Positions 1 to 8,118 of a stretch of DNA of 8,118 nt are shown here, piece after piece. Position 1 is the first letter of the stretch. Each line of letters starts with the position of its first letter. The notes below the pieces were generated by a model. It was given only the letters and a program-made list of their open reading frames with translations. It was not told where the DNA came from and made no database searches. This DNA comes from Candidatus Corynebacterium faecipullorum (GTDB taxonomy: Bacteria; Actinomycetota; Actinomycetes; Mycobacteriales; Mycobacteriaceae): assembly GCA_019114925.1 (NCBI GenBank), contig DXEO01000082.1, positions 1 through 8,118 of the forward strand. The letters run 5' to 3'. The position numbers and the translations under genes are program-made.

Positions 1-1236
1 GGTGTGCGCGCCGTCGGCGAAGGACTCGGCAAAGCCCACCACGCCGAGAACCGGCAGACCCATCTCCGCCGCAAAGGTTCCCCTCGCAAGCAGGATGGTT
101 CCGCCGCCTTCCGATTCCACGAAGCCAGCGCGGCGGCGGTCGTTAGCGCGCGAGAAGAAGCGATGCTCAACCCCCTGCACCGCCATCTCGGCGCTATCGG
201 CCGTGGCCGCCATATCACCGAACCCGGTAATGCCCTCGATGGACAGGGCATCAACACCTCCAGCCACGACGAAATCGGCCTTGGCCAGGCGCAGTTTGTC
301 GGCACCCTCCTCCACCGACACCGCCGCCGTGGCACAGGCCGCCACTGGGTGCACCATCGGGCCATAGCCGCCGACATAGGACTGCATCACGTGCGCAGCA
401 ATAACGTTGGGCAGCGCTTCCTGCAGGATGTCATTGGGACGTGGCTGGCCCAACAGCTTATCGACGTACAGCGAGCGCAGCGCTTCCTGGCCCGCCATGC
501 CGGTGCCCTGGGTGGAGCTCACGCGCGCCGGGTGGACATGGGCCAAGAGTTCGGCTGGGCTGAAGCCTGCGGAGAGGAAGGCATCCACGGTGCACACGAG
601 GTTCCACAGGGCGAGGCGGTCGAGGTTATCCACCATGTCCGCGGGGATACCGTAGACCTGCGGGTCGAAGCCCTCCGGTATCTGGCCGCCCACGAAACGC
701 GTCATGGCCACGCGCCGCGGAACCCGCACTGCGGAGCCGGCGGGCCGGGTGACCTGCCATTCAACCTCGCCAGTTTGATCAGTGACGCGACGCAGCGTGG
801 CGCCCTCGCAGCGATCGACGAAGCTGCGCGCTGTCTCTTCATCCTGCACGGTAAAGCTCAGCGGCTTCTCCAAGTAGATGGTGGTCAGCTCGGGCGCGAG
901 GTTATCCACCATAGGCAGGTGCGGGCCGAAATCATCGTGGAAGCGGCGCACACCAATTCCGGCAAGGACCTCGTCGTGGAAGCGTTCGTAGACGTCTTCC
1001 TCGGCTAACTCCTCGCCTTCGGCCGTCAGCCAGCCGGCCGTGCGCTCATCCCACCGGATGAGCCCGCGGCTCCAGGCCAGTTCCAGCACTCCGGCGGCGG
1101 AGAGCTCTCCGCCGACCTCCGCCTCATAGCGTGTGCGCGAGGAGCCCAGCGGACCGAGCTCGCCCGCGCCGACGATGACCACCATGTCTTCGAGGGACTG
1201 CGTTACCTCGCTGAAATCGGGGCTGGTCCACTCTAA
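1..1236 (-). other. FAS-I ketosynthase (KS) domain, C-terminally truncated by the window
   Basis: Residues about 2295-2706. It performs the condensation of acyl and malonyl groups that extends the chain by two carbons. It starts with DMVVIVGAGELGPLGSSRTR (D2311 at 1186-1188). Conserved blocks follow: LSAAGVLELAW, GGQIPEGFDP, VDAFLSAGFSPAEL, QGTGMAG and LPNVIAAHVMQSY. The active-site cysteine is C2595 (334-336) in HPVAACATAAVSVEEG. After it come GGVDALSIEGITGFGDMAATAD, NDRRRAGFVESEGGGTILLARG and GLPVLGVVGFAESFADGAHT, where the window stops. The two conserved histidines (SKHDTST-like and TGHAKGG-like in relatives) lie beyond base 1, so full catalytic competence cannot be judged here. Confidence 0.93.
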
Positions 1237-4200
1237 AGGCGTGAGCACGTTCGGTAGGGCCTTCGCCGTTCGCGGAGCTTGCGCTCCATGAGTGCCCCTC
1301 GTTGGATGGTCAGCAGCATCGGGGGTGTCACCAGACTCGACCCCGGCGTTGTCGTCACGCGCCGCGCGGGCCAGCTCCGCCAAGTCCAGCTCGGCCTCGG
1401 CCAGCCCGCCGGTCAGGTCCACGCTCAGCGGCGCCTGTGCTGCTTCGGCGCGGACGTGGGAGGAGGCGGTGGCGTCGATAAGCTGCACCGCCATCTCCTT
1501 CGCCGAGAAGGTCCGCACGCCGCGAGCCTCCACCTGCTCCACCAGCGGATCGTTGCCACCCATCAGGCCGGTGCCGCGCACCCACCCGATGTGGGCATGC
1601 ACCAGCGAGGTGCGCGCTCCCCAGCTGGATTGCTCGGAAGACCAGCGGTTAACTAGGGCATCGAGAGCCGCCTTGGCCTCGCCGTAAGCGCCATCGCCGC
1701 CGAAGCGCCCGCGGTTCGGCGAGCCCGGAATCACCACGTGCAGACGGTGACCCACGTGGGTGTCGGCGCCCACGGTGGAAAGCGACGCAATGAGCTTTTC
1801 TACCGACCACAGCAGCAGGCGCATCTGGGACTCCGCCCCCGCACCGGCATCCTGGAGAGTGCCCGCCACGCGCGGCGCGGCGAAGGGGAAGAGGAGATCC
1901 GGCACGTAAGCCGGCTTCAGTTGCACGGACTCACCACCCACGGTGGCGATGCGCTCCGCCGCAATCCATTCCACGAGCGCATCCACGTCCGCGAAGGAAG
2001 TGAGGTTTGCTGGAACCACCCATAGCGCTGCCGCGCCGACGGCCCGGCTGCGGTAAAGCTCCTTATAAAACTCCAAGCGCGCGTGGCTTAGCTGGGAGGT
2101 CGTCGCGATCACGGTTGCGCCCTCCGCGAGCAACTCGCCAATGAGCTCGGCGGCAATCGAACCCGGCGAGCCACCCGTCACCACCGCCACCTGGTCAGCA
2201 AAGAGCAACCCATCGGCCGGGGTGCGGGCATCGCGGGCTAGGTCCTCATAACCGAAATGCTCCGCCAGGAGCGCAACCTCCTCGCCGGCGCCCAGCACGT
2301 CTAACTCGGGGTCTGCTTCCCCGGCGGCGGCCGCGCGGGCGATGTCCTCGCGGGTGCTGGCCCAGCGGTCGTCGAGAAGCACTGCCTTGCGCGCATCAAA
2401 AGCGGGGGCGACGCGCTGCTGCCAGTCGGGGCCCAGCTCCGCTGCAAGGAGTTGCTCCAGCTCCGTGTGCGCGGCGCTGTCCCCCTGCTCAATCGGAATC
2501 TCCTCACGGCCGAGGGCGGCGAGTGCGGCGCGGGCGGAGTCCTCCAGCGCCGATTCAAGGCGCTCGGTATAGGCGCGCACCACCTCCGGGTCCACAGTTT
2601 CGTGTGGCGTTGCTGCTGCGGCCTTCTGCAGCGAGACTCCTTCGCGCTCACCGGCGGCGCGCACGGCGGCGTCGATCAGTTCATCGAGCTCAGCCACCGA
2701 GGCCACGCGGGTCGTGGGCAAGCTGGCCAAGTCCCCGCCGCGCAGCGAGGAGCCCTCGCGAGTGCCCAGGACCAGCTGCACGGTCGTGCGATCGACCCAG
2801 CCCGGCCCCAATCCCCAGGTACTGCTTACGCGCTCGGCCACGTAGCTGGGCTTCTTGCCCGCCGGTCCCGTGAGCCGGGTGAGAGCCTGCGCGACCTGCT
2901 CTTTGAGGACCTCCCCGAAGGTTGCATAGCCCGGTGCGCGCTGAGCCACGCTCTCCGCCAGCTGCGGGATGGGTGCGTCCGCGGCATTCTCGATGGCGCT
3001 GATCCCGAACTCCACACCGAGGTCAACGAGCAACTGGTTGCGACGCGAAGAGACGCCTTCCACGAGGGTCTCAATGGAATCAGTTGCAGCCATTTGATCG
3101 GGGCGGACCTTCGTCCACAAAGCAATAAGCATCTCAAGGGCCTGGTGCACGCTCAGCGGGAGATCTTCGACGGCGACTGGGGCTTCCTCACGCGGCGCCT
3201 GCACCGATTCTTCCTGGGGTGCCCTATCGACTGCTTGCCTCGATTCAGCTGCTGCCAGCTCTGCTTCAGCGGTGTCCGGCTGCCCAGCCACCTGCTCTGC
3301 TAACTCGGGCGCCGGCTCGGCGTCTTCGGCAAAGACTCGCCCGCGGTCGCGCTCGTAATTCAGCACCTCGATGCCTGCGCTGCCCGTGTACTGGGGCAGG
3401 CGCAGGGTTTGGCCCAGCATGTTGGAGAGCGTCGGCGCGGCGCCAACGCCGACCTCGATGAAACGCTCCACGCCGAGCTGCCCAAGAAGCAGGTCCTGGG
3501 TCTCTATCCAGCGCACCGGGGAGGCAAACTGCCAAGCCAAGAGCTCGATGAGCAGGGTTCGTCCTAAGCGCGCCGGGCTCGCCATGGCACCATCGAAGTC
3601 CGCCAAGATCTCCGCGATGGGCTGCGAATCCACCACTGCGGCGATGGATTCCACGACCTCGCGGCTCAGCGCGAAGGGCCGCGCCACGAGGTTTGGAATA
3701 TAGCGCCCCACCAGCGCGTCGAGGTTGATCTCTTCAGGGATGAGTGCGTCGAGGTGTGCGCGGAAATCTGCCACGCCGCCCACTAGGCGGGAGGAGTGGA
3801 AGGGCACGTCGATACCCGGAATGGGGATGACGGCTCGCTGCCCAGGGGCGCGGCGCTCGGCGTCATGAGCCAACGCATCCAGGCCCGCCTTCGTACCGGC
3901 GACTGCATATTGGCGCCCGGCGATATTGTGGTTGACCATCTCAAGGAACTCGCCCGTCTCCGCGGCCACGCGGGCGACATGGGTGAAGGCCTCGCTCGCG
4001 CTCATCCCCATCTTGTGCGGGCGCAGCGCCGCCAAACCGTAGAGCGACTGGCCAGCGGAATCGCGCTCGACCAGACGGTGCATGGTCAGCCCGCGGACAT
4101 AAACAATATCCAGGACCGCCTCCAAGGACAGGACCTCGGCATAGGCGGCCAGGGCGTTGTATTCACCGACCGAGTGGCCCGCGAAGAAGGCACCGTGCTC

Positions 4201-7200
4201 GAGAACCCCGGCTTCCTTGAGTGCTGCAATCTGCGCGCAGCCAAGCGTGGCCATGGCCACCTGCGTGAACTGCGTCAGATAAAGCACGCCGTCCGGGTGG
4301 GTGAAGGTCTCACCAGCCACCACCACGGTGTCGGGGTTGTGGCGGACGATCTCCAGGATGGAAAAGCTCAATCTCTGCCGCGTGTGCTTGTCCGCGCGCT
4401 CCCATACGGCGCGCGCCGCTGCGGATTCCGCGTAGTCCTTCATCCCCATCCCCGGGGATTGAATTCCTTGGCCGGGGAAGGCATAGAAGGTGGTGGGGCT
4501 GCTCATCGTCGCTCGCGCCTGCAGCACCGGCACGCCCTGGCTGGTGGCGGTCACGCTGCGGACCTCGCCGTAGCCGCGCCGCTTGTCGACGCCCACCCGT
4601 TCCACCTCGAACTCCACCTCGCTGCCCGGCAGCACGGGCGCAAGCCAGGTAGCGGACCACTCGAGGACGCGAGCGCCGTCGAAAGCCGCAGCTGCTTGTG
4701 CCAGCGCCGAGGTCCACATGCCGTGGACTATGGGCCCTTCACGGTGCCCCGCCAATGCCGCTGCGTTCGCGGACAAGTGAATAGGGTTCCTATCCCCTGT
4801 TACCACGGCGAAGGGCAGCAAGGATTCCGGTGCCACCGCGGTGGTGCGGTGGCGGAAGGAACGCGGGGTCTCCCGGAAGGAGGACTTTACGCTGTCTTCT
4901 TGACCGTTTTCTTGTGCACCATAAGTTGTGGCGCGCGCGAGCTCGAGCGCGGCGCCACCACGCCGCCCGGTGATAAGGAATCGCTCGTGTATCTGCGCGA
5001 ACTCATGTACTTCGCCGTGCACGGCGCCGTTGACAGCGACGCTCACGTCAATGAGGCGCCCCGAGGGCGTATCGCGAACGCTGTCGAGTTCTGCGGAATA
5101 GCGCAGCGCCAAGGGCTCGGAGCCCGGTGCAGCGCTGGTGAGGAGCAGGTTCCAGGTGTCTGGTGTGAGGCTCAGCGAGTGCTCAAGGTGGACGAGGTCG
5201 AGGAAGCCCTCCACCACGGGCTCCCCTGTCGCCGTATGGGCGCTGGCCAGGACTGCGAAGAGCGCCGGCCAAGCGGGACCGACGAGGACATCGGGCGAGA
5301 CAGCAGCGCTCATTTCCCCGCTCGTCACCGCACCATACTGGGCAATGTCGGTGGCGCTGAGGTGAGCGCTGACTGTCGCGGTCCCAGAGCTAACGTCCGG
5401 AAAGTCACCGCCGACAGCTTGGCGCAGCAGCTCCCGCATGGCGGTCTCGGCATCCCCGACCTTAACGAGTGGTGAGGCACCTGGAATGCGCGGCGGATCG
5501 ATGCGCACACGCAGCCCAGCTCCGGAGTGGAAAGGAACGGTCAACCACATGGCCTCCTCGCCCGCAGCTTCCAACTCGGCCCCATCAAGGCCAAGGCGCA
5601 GCGGGTTGGGCTGCTCGCGCCCGGCCCAATTCAGGCCCGGGGCGCGGCGGATGAGCTCTTCAGCGCTGAAAGCCAGCTCACCAGAGTCATTGTCAGTCCC
5701 GTCGAGAAGCGCAAGCGCCGCCTGTTCGAAGCGACCAAGTATCTGCGCCACCGGTTCGTTGGCTCGCTCGATTCCCTCAACGGCTTCCGTGCCGGGGATG
5801 ATGCAGACCTCATCGGCCTCGTAATGCTCATCGTGTGCCTGCCACAGGGTGTCGCGGCGCCAGCGGCGGCGTACGTCAGCATCGATGACCGGCACAAAAT
5901 TCGCGGGTTTGCCCGGTCCATCCACGAGTTGAATGAACCACGCGGCGTCAGTCGGGTGCAACGCGGTGTCACCGTAGAGTTCGGTTAGCTGATCAATCGC
6001 CTCAGCTGGGTTTTCGCGGTCAACCTCAACGCACAGCTCAATCTCACCGTGGTCGGTCGGGTGAAGGCGGGCTTCGGCCCGCGCCACCATGCGCGTAAAT
6101 CGACTAAACCAGGATTCATCGACCCAACCGTCCAGGTAGGACAGCTCGAGGTAGCGCTGCAGCCACTCGGAATAGGACATCTCACCGAAGTCCCCGAAGT
6201 AGGGCTTGCACGTGCGCCCAATGGCCTCGATGATCTCCGAGCGGCGCGCCTCCACGGTCGCGGCATCGCCGGCCACCTCATCGAGGATCCGCCCGGCGCG
6301 GGCGAAGGAACTATCCAGCTCATGGATGTCTGCGCCCAGGTCCGAGCGGCCTGACACAACGTCCCCGCTGTGTGCGGCAACGAGCGCCTGCTTTACTGAC
6401 TCGGATGCGGTGGATTCCTTCGCCGCCATGACGGCGGTGCCCACCATGATGGCATCGACTGGTGCTAGGGGCAGACCGTAACGCTGCGCCCATGAGCCCA
6501 GCAGGTACTCTGCACCACGCGCCGGGGTACCGATTCCCCCACCAACGGCGAGAAGGACATTGTCGCGCTCACGGATCCGCGCGTAGGTGGCGGCCAGAAC
6601 ATCTTCGAGGCCCTCTAAGGAATGGTGGCCACCGGCCACGCTGCCTTCGAGCTGCATGATGACGGTGGTCTCAGGGAGAGCATCGGCGATACGGAGAACC
6701 TCCTCCACCTGCGCCGAAGTTCCCGGTTTGAAGGCAACCCAGGCGATGTTCGCGGCGTGGAGCTTCTCCACCAGCTCTACCGCCTCCTCCACAGGGGGAA
6801 TGCCAGCGGAAATCACTACTCCGTTGATGGGGGCTCCTCCTGCGCGTGCTCGCAGAATCGAGTTCGGCCCCTCGATCTGTCGGCGCCACTGGGAAGCCGC
6901 GAGATACAGCGCATTGAACTGAGTGTTCACCCCGGGCTGCAGCAACCGGCCTAGGGTTTGCAGGTTCTCCTGCAAGATGACATCGGTGTGCTGTCCCCCG
7001 CCGGCCAGCTCCGCCCAGTGCCCGGCATTAGCCGCTGCAGCGACGATGACCGGGTCCACCGTGGTGGGCGTCATCCCGGGGAGCATGACTGGTGAGTAGC
7101 CGGTGGCTCGCGTAAAAGCAGTCGCCAGACGCCCGTTTTCAACACGCGGTGCCCACTCGGACCACGCGCGGGGCAGAGACGGTGCGCGTCCCGGTTCCAC

Positions 7201-8118
7201 GAGCTGGGCCAGTCCTGCTGGTGCACCCACGGCCAGCGTGCCCACCCCGTGCCCGGCAACGAGATCGCGTGTCAACGGCTCCACCCCGCGGGTGGGCCCG
7301 ATTTCAAGGATCCAGCGCGCCCCAGTGTCGAGCGCCGAGTCAACGCGCTCGGGCCAGTCCACGTAGTCCGTGAGCACGGCTCGCGCGAGCTGCGCGGTGA
7401 TTTCTGGGTCCAAGCCGATTCGCCCCGCCCAGCTTTCCACCTGCTCCACCGCGTGCTGCATGGTGGGATGGTGGAACGCGGCTGAAACCTCAAGGTCGGT
7501 GACAGCGACAGCGGCTGACTCTCCTTCCCGCCCTTCTTTAAGGGGCGAGCTCTCCTGCAGCGCGGCCTTCACCCGGGCGAGCTCAGCCGGGGTTCCGACG
7601 ATGACGAAGCGCCCCCGCCCATTGTCGAGCCCAATGTGAGCACCGGCTTCGTGCAGTTGCTGCTTCGTCGCGCCGGTCACCGCCGCCATGGGCGCGCCCT
7701 GCGAGGTGCGGACGAGCCCAGCACTCCGCGCAGTAGTCGCCAGAGCTGCACCGATGAGGCGCGCCAACGTCAGAGCTGCAGCCGGACTCATGTTTCCCTC
7801 AACGACTGCCACGGCGAGAACGCCTTGGGAATGGCCAATACTGGTGACGGCATCCTCGAGTTCTATTCCATGCGCACGCAACGATTCGAGGACAGCCAAC
7901 TGCGCGGTGAGGATGCCAGGGGTGGAAAGTGAGGCGTCGGCAAGCGCGTGCGCCCACGCCGGTTCCGAATCCGCCCAGGCCAAAGGCGCAAACCCGTGCG
8001 GAGCGGCAGGCAGAAGCTCCTCTTCCAATGGGGCAAGGAGTTCCTCGGCCTCGGCAAGGTACTCCGCTATTTTCGGTCGGACGCCGGTGGCGAGGGCATC
8101 GCGCAACGTTGGCAGCCA
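1..8118 (-). CDS. fas: Type I fatty acid synthase (FAS-I), internal part, both ends missing
   Basis: One uninterrupted reading frame of 2706 codons covers the whole window; its first complete codon (Trp) is at 8118-8116 and its last (Thr) at 3-1. Residue numbers in all entries count from that Trp. The translation matches mycobacterial FAS-I from end to end in the order AT-ER-DH-MPT-ACP-KR-KS. Active-site motifs seen are GHSQG (S97, AT), GGGIGTP (526-532, ER), GDRNPIH (1108-1114, DH), GHSVGEY (S1316, MPT), GVSSRRNQ (S1690, ACP), Y2145/K2149 (KR) and AACATA (C2595, KS). The enzyme is a cytosolic homo-oligomeric megasynthase that makes C16-C18 acyl-CoA from acetyl- and malonyl-CoA with NADPH/NADH. 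Family members are about 3000 residues, so roughly 30-60 N-terminal and 250-300 C-terminal residues are missing. Start codon, ribosome binding site, promoter and stop are not visible. FasA and FasB paralogues cannot be told apart here. I see no frameshift. Confidence 0.97.
1237..1356 (-). other. Variable polar linker between KR and KS
   Basis: Residues 2255-2294, beginning DDNAGVESGDTPDAAD and containing a basic, His/Thr/Arg-containing part (HPTRGTHGAQAPRTAK). No conserved motif is visible. The corresponding mycobacterial segment is also poorly conserved and Ala/Pro-rich. Conserved FAS-I sequence resumes with PLEW and then DMVVIVGAGELGPLG, so the frame is kept through the linker. Confidence 0.7.
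1357..2586 (-). other. FAS-I ketoreductase (KR) domain
   Basis: Residues about 1845-2254. This domain reduces 3-ketoacyl-ACP with NADPH. A helical N-terminal part includes LGPDWQQRVAPAFD and DDRWAST (D1916 at 2371-2373). The Rossmann core starts at VAVVTGGSPGSIAAE (V1977 at 2188-2190), a short-chain dehydrogenase nucleotide-binding loop in its FAS-I form. Next come ATVIATTSQLS, LLFPFAAPRV, and HVVIPGSPNRGRFGGDG. The catalytic YxxxK is Y2145 (1684-1686) and K2149 (1672-1674) in GAYGEAKAALDAL. The tail has IGWVRGTGLMGGND and ends with VDLTGGLAEAELDLAELA, all conserved in mycobacterial FAS-I. No key residue is missing. Confidence 0.93.
2587..2628 (-). other. Short Ala-rich second tether between ACP and KR
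   Basis: Residues 1831-1844, starting QKAAAATPHE. It contains a short alanine run, then polar residues, and leads into the helical DPEVVRAYTERLE segment. The equivalent stretch in mycobacterial FAS-I is Gly/Ser-rich. It probably serves as the second anchor of the ACP domain, and is much shorter than the MPT-ACP linker. Confidence 0.6.
2629..3168 (-). other. FAS-I acyl carrier protein (ACP) domain
   Basis: Residues about 1651-1830. It carries the growing chain on a 4'-phosphopantetheine arm. The attachment motif is GVSSRRNQLLVDLG. By alignment with the fungal GGKS motif the modified residue is S1690 (3049-3051); the adjacent S1691 is the alternative. The core is followed by the additional subdomain typical of FAS-I ACPs, with AERVSSTWGLGPGW and VLGTREGSS, as in mycobacterial FAS-I and similar to the fungal equivalent. 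No phosphopantetheinyl transferase domain is seen in the window. In related actinobacteria a separate AcpS-type enzyme does this job and is often encoded near fas, which would be below base 1 if present here. Confidence 0.92.
3169..3330 (-). other. Acidic Ala/Glu/Pro-rich interdomain linker between MPT and ACP
   Basis: Residues 1597-1650, starting at AEDAEPAPEL and ending just before EDLPLSVHQ. The stretch is rich in Ala, Glu, Gln and Pro, lacks conserved motifs and has few aromatic residues. The same position in mycobacterial FAS-I holds a similar acidic, proline-containing linker. It is inferred to be the flexible first tether that lets the ACP domain swing between active sites inside the synthase chamber. 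Confidence 0.8.
3331..4503 (-). other. FAS-I malonyl/palmitoyl transferase (MPT/MAT) domain
   Basis: Residues about 1206-1596. This domain transfers malonyl from CoA to ACP and, by family knowledge, also moves the finished chain back to CoA. It begins with FYAFPGQGIQ (F1214 of FPGQG at 4477-4479) and has the conserved YLTQFTQVAMAT. The nucleophile elbow is GHSVGEY (1314-1320, 4159-4179), with S1316. Arg1342 (4093-4095) in YVRGLTM lies where family members carry the arginine that binds the malonyl carboxylate. H1441 (3796-3798) in DVPFHSS is the catalytic histidine. The C-terminal part has ELLAWQFASPVRWIETQD and the RFIEVG strand. All expected residues are present, so the domain looks active. 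Confidence 0.93.
4504..6048 (-). other. FAS-I central structural segment and dehydratase (DH) hot-dog domains
   Basis: Residues about 691-1205. The first part, with ANFVPVIDADVRR (N740 at 5899-5901), LWQAHD and CIIPGT, matches the connecting segment between ER and DH in fungal and mycobacterial FAS-I. A first hot-dog repeat contains VLVGPAWPALF (from V944, 5287-5289) and GEPVVEGFLDLVHLEH; it has no obvious catalytic pair and is probably structural. The active hot dog contains FAVVTGDRNPIH, with D1109 and H1114 (4777-4779) as the likely catalytic pair, followed by GPIVHGMW. It removes water from the 3-hydroxyacyl-ACP made by KR. Between the hot dogs, residues 1063-1078 form a polar linker with unusually low G+C. 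Sub-boundaries are inferred by analogy. Confidence 0.88.
6049..7146 (-). other. FAS-I enoyl reductase (ER) domain, FMN-dependent TIM barrel
   Basis: Residues about 325-690. This domain reduces the trans-2-enoyl chain on ACP using FMN and a nicotinamide cofactor, the last step of each elongation cycle. It opens with MLPGMTPTTVD (345-355, TPTTVD just below 7072), followed by the ANAGHWAELAGGG stretch. Further motifs are GVVISAGIP, WVAFKPGT, the GGHHS motif (496-500, 6619-6633), the glycine-rich phosphate-binding GGGIGTP (526-532, 6523-6543), and VGTAVMAAKES. The conserved LGADIHE segment (594-600, near 6319-6339) follows the barrel. All are near-identical to mycobacterial FAS-I, and the family is 2-nitropropane dioxygenase/FabK-like. 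The C-terminal boundary is approximate because a helical segment joins it to the dehydratase region. Confidence 0.92.
7147..8118 (-). other. FAS-I acetyl/acyltransferase (AT) domain, N-terminally truncated
   Basis: Residues 1-324 of the window protein. This domain loads the starter acyl group from CoA onto the synthase. The nucleophile elbow is GHSQG at 95-99 (7822-7836), with S97 as the acyl-carrying serine. The expected catalytic histidine is H216 (7471-7473) in the AFHHP context. A WILEIGPTRG strand near residue 275 matches the conserved end of this fold in mycobacterial FAS-I, where the sequence is WILDLGPGD. The window opens just after the position of the conserved N-terminal GQGS loop, so that loop and the extreme N-terminus are missing. 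The Gln after the active serine, in place of the Val of the second transferase, is the normal FAS-I AT signature. Domain boundaries are approximate. Confidence 0.9.

Noticed and set aside
4..1008. Plus-strand open frame (about 334 codons) opposite the KS domain
   Set aside because: Same antisense-register shadow: its stop at 1006-1008 complements a fas TTA codon. The opposite strand encodes strongly conserved KS sequence.
2452..3303. Plus-strand open frame opposite the ACP region
   Set aside because: No recognisable domain in the translation, while the minus strand encodes the conserved GVSSRRNQ carrier motif and flanking ACP sequence. Treated as a shadow.
4310..4717. Minus-strand open frame in another frame, over the DH-MPT junction
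   Set aside because: Overlaps the main frame where that frame encodes the conserved FPGQG motif; its Arg/Gly/Ala-rich translation is typical of a shifted frame in G+C-rich DNA.
4833..4844. Perfect 12-base palindrome CCACCGCGGTGG
   Set aside because: A 12-base palindrome is expected about twice by chance in 8 kb, more so in G+C-rich DNA. It lies inside coding sequence and no second copy was noticed, so no regulatory role is supported.
3796..5475. Long plus-strand open frame (about 560 codons) opposite the DH and MPT region
   Set aside because: Its codons are in exact register with the antisense of the fas codons, so stops appear only where fas uses TTA, CTA or TCA, which are rare in G+C-rich genes. 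Its stop at 5473-5475 is the complement of a fas TCA, and the upstream stop at 3784-3786 the complement of a CTA. The translation resembles no family I recognise.
1..8118. A cluster of separate FabD, FabK, FabG and FabF-like genes
   Set aside because: The domains follow one another in a single frame without stops or intergenic gaps, in the fixed FAS-I order, so this is one fused protein and not a type II gene cluster or polyketide synthase operon.
1..8118. Undescribed defence, mobile or regulatory system
   Set aside because: Every part of the window is accounted for by FAS-I domains or linkers. I saw no direct repeats, inverted terminal repeats, CRISPR-like spacing, tRNA or rRNA sequence, or intergenic space.

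Overview
The whole window lies inside one protein-coding gene on the minus strand. Read from base 8118 down to base 1, the frame stays open for all 2706 codons with no stop, and both ends run off the window. The product is a bacterial type I fatty acid synthase (FAS-I), the giant multidomain enzyme of Corynebacterium, Mycobacterium and relatives. It makes long-chain acyl-CoA, which feeds phospholipids and usually mycolic acids. The high G+C content and close resemblance to mycobacterial FAS-I point to Mycobacteriales. Slightly divergent motifs and short linkers make a Corynebacterium the best guess. That is an inference, and I cannot say whether this is a FasA-like or FasB-like paralogue.

The domain order, N- to C-terminal (high to low coordinates), is the standard FAS-I order. 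Acyltransferase comes first (AT, about 8118-7147), then the flavin enoyl reductase (ER, 7146-6049) and the hot-dog dehydratase region (DH, 6048-4504). The malonyl/palmitoyl transferase (MPT/MAT, 4503-3331) follows, then an acidic linker (3330-3169), the acyl carrier domain (ACP, 3168-2629) and a short second tether (2628-2587). The last part is the ketoreductase (KR, 2586-1357), a KR-KS linker (1356-1237) and the ketosynthase (KS, 1236-1). Catalytic motifs are intact in every domain that can be checked. The first few dozen residues of the protein and the C-terminal part of KS, including its two expected histidines, fall outside the window.

The domains form a closed cycle. AT loads the starter acyl group, MPT loads malonyl, and KS condenses them on the ACP arm. 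KR, DH and ER reduce the product, and MPT releases the finished chain to CoA. No second gene, RNA gene, mobile element, CRISPR array, promoter or terminator is supported. The long open frames on the plus strand mirror this gene's codon usage. I found no undescribed system. The points most worth checking are the unusual linkers and one low-G+C codon patch in the dehydratase region.
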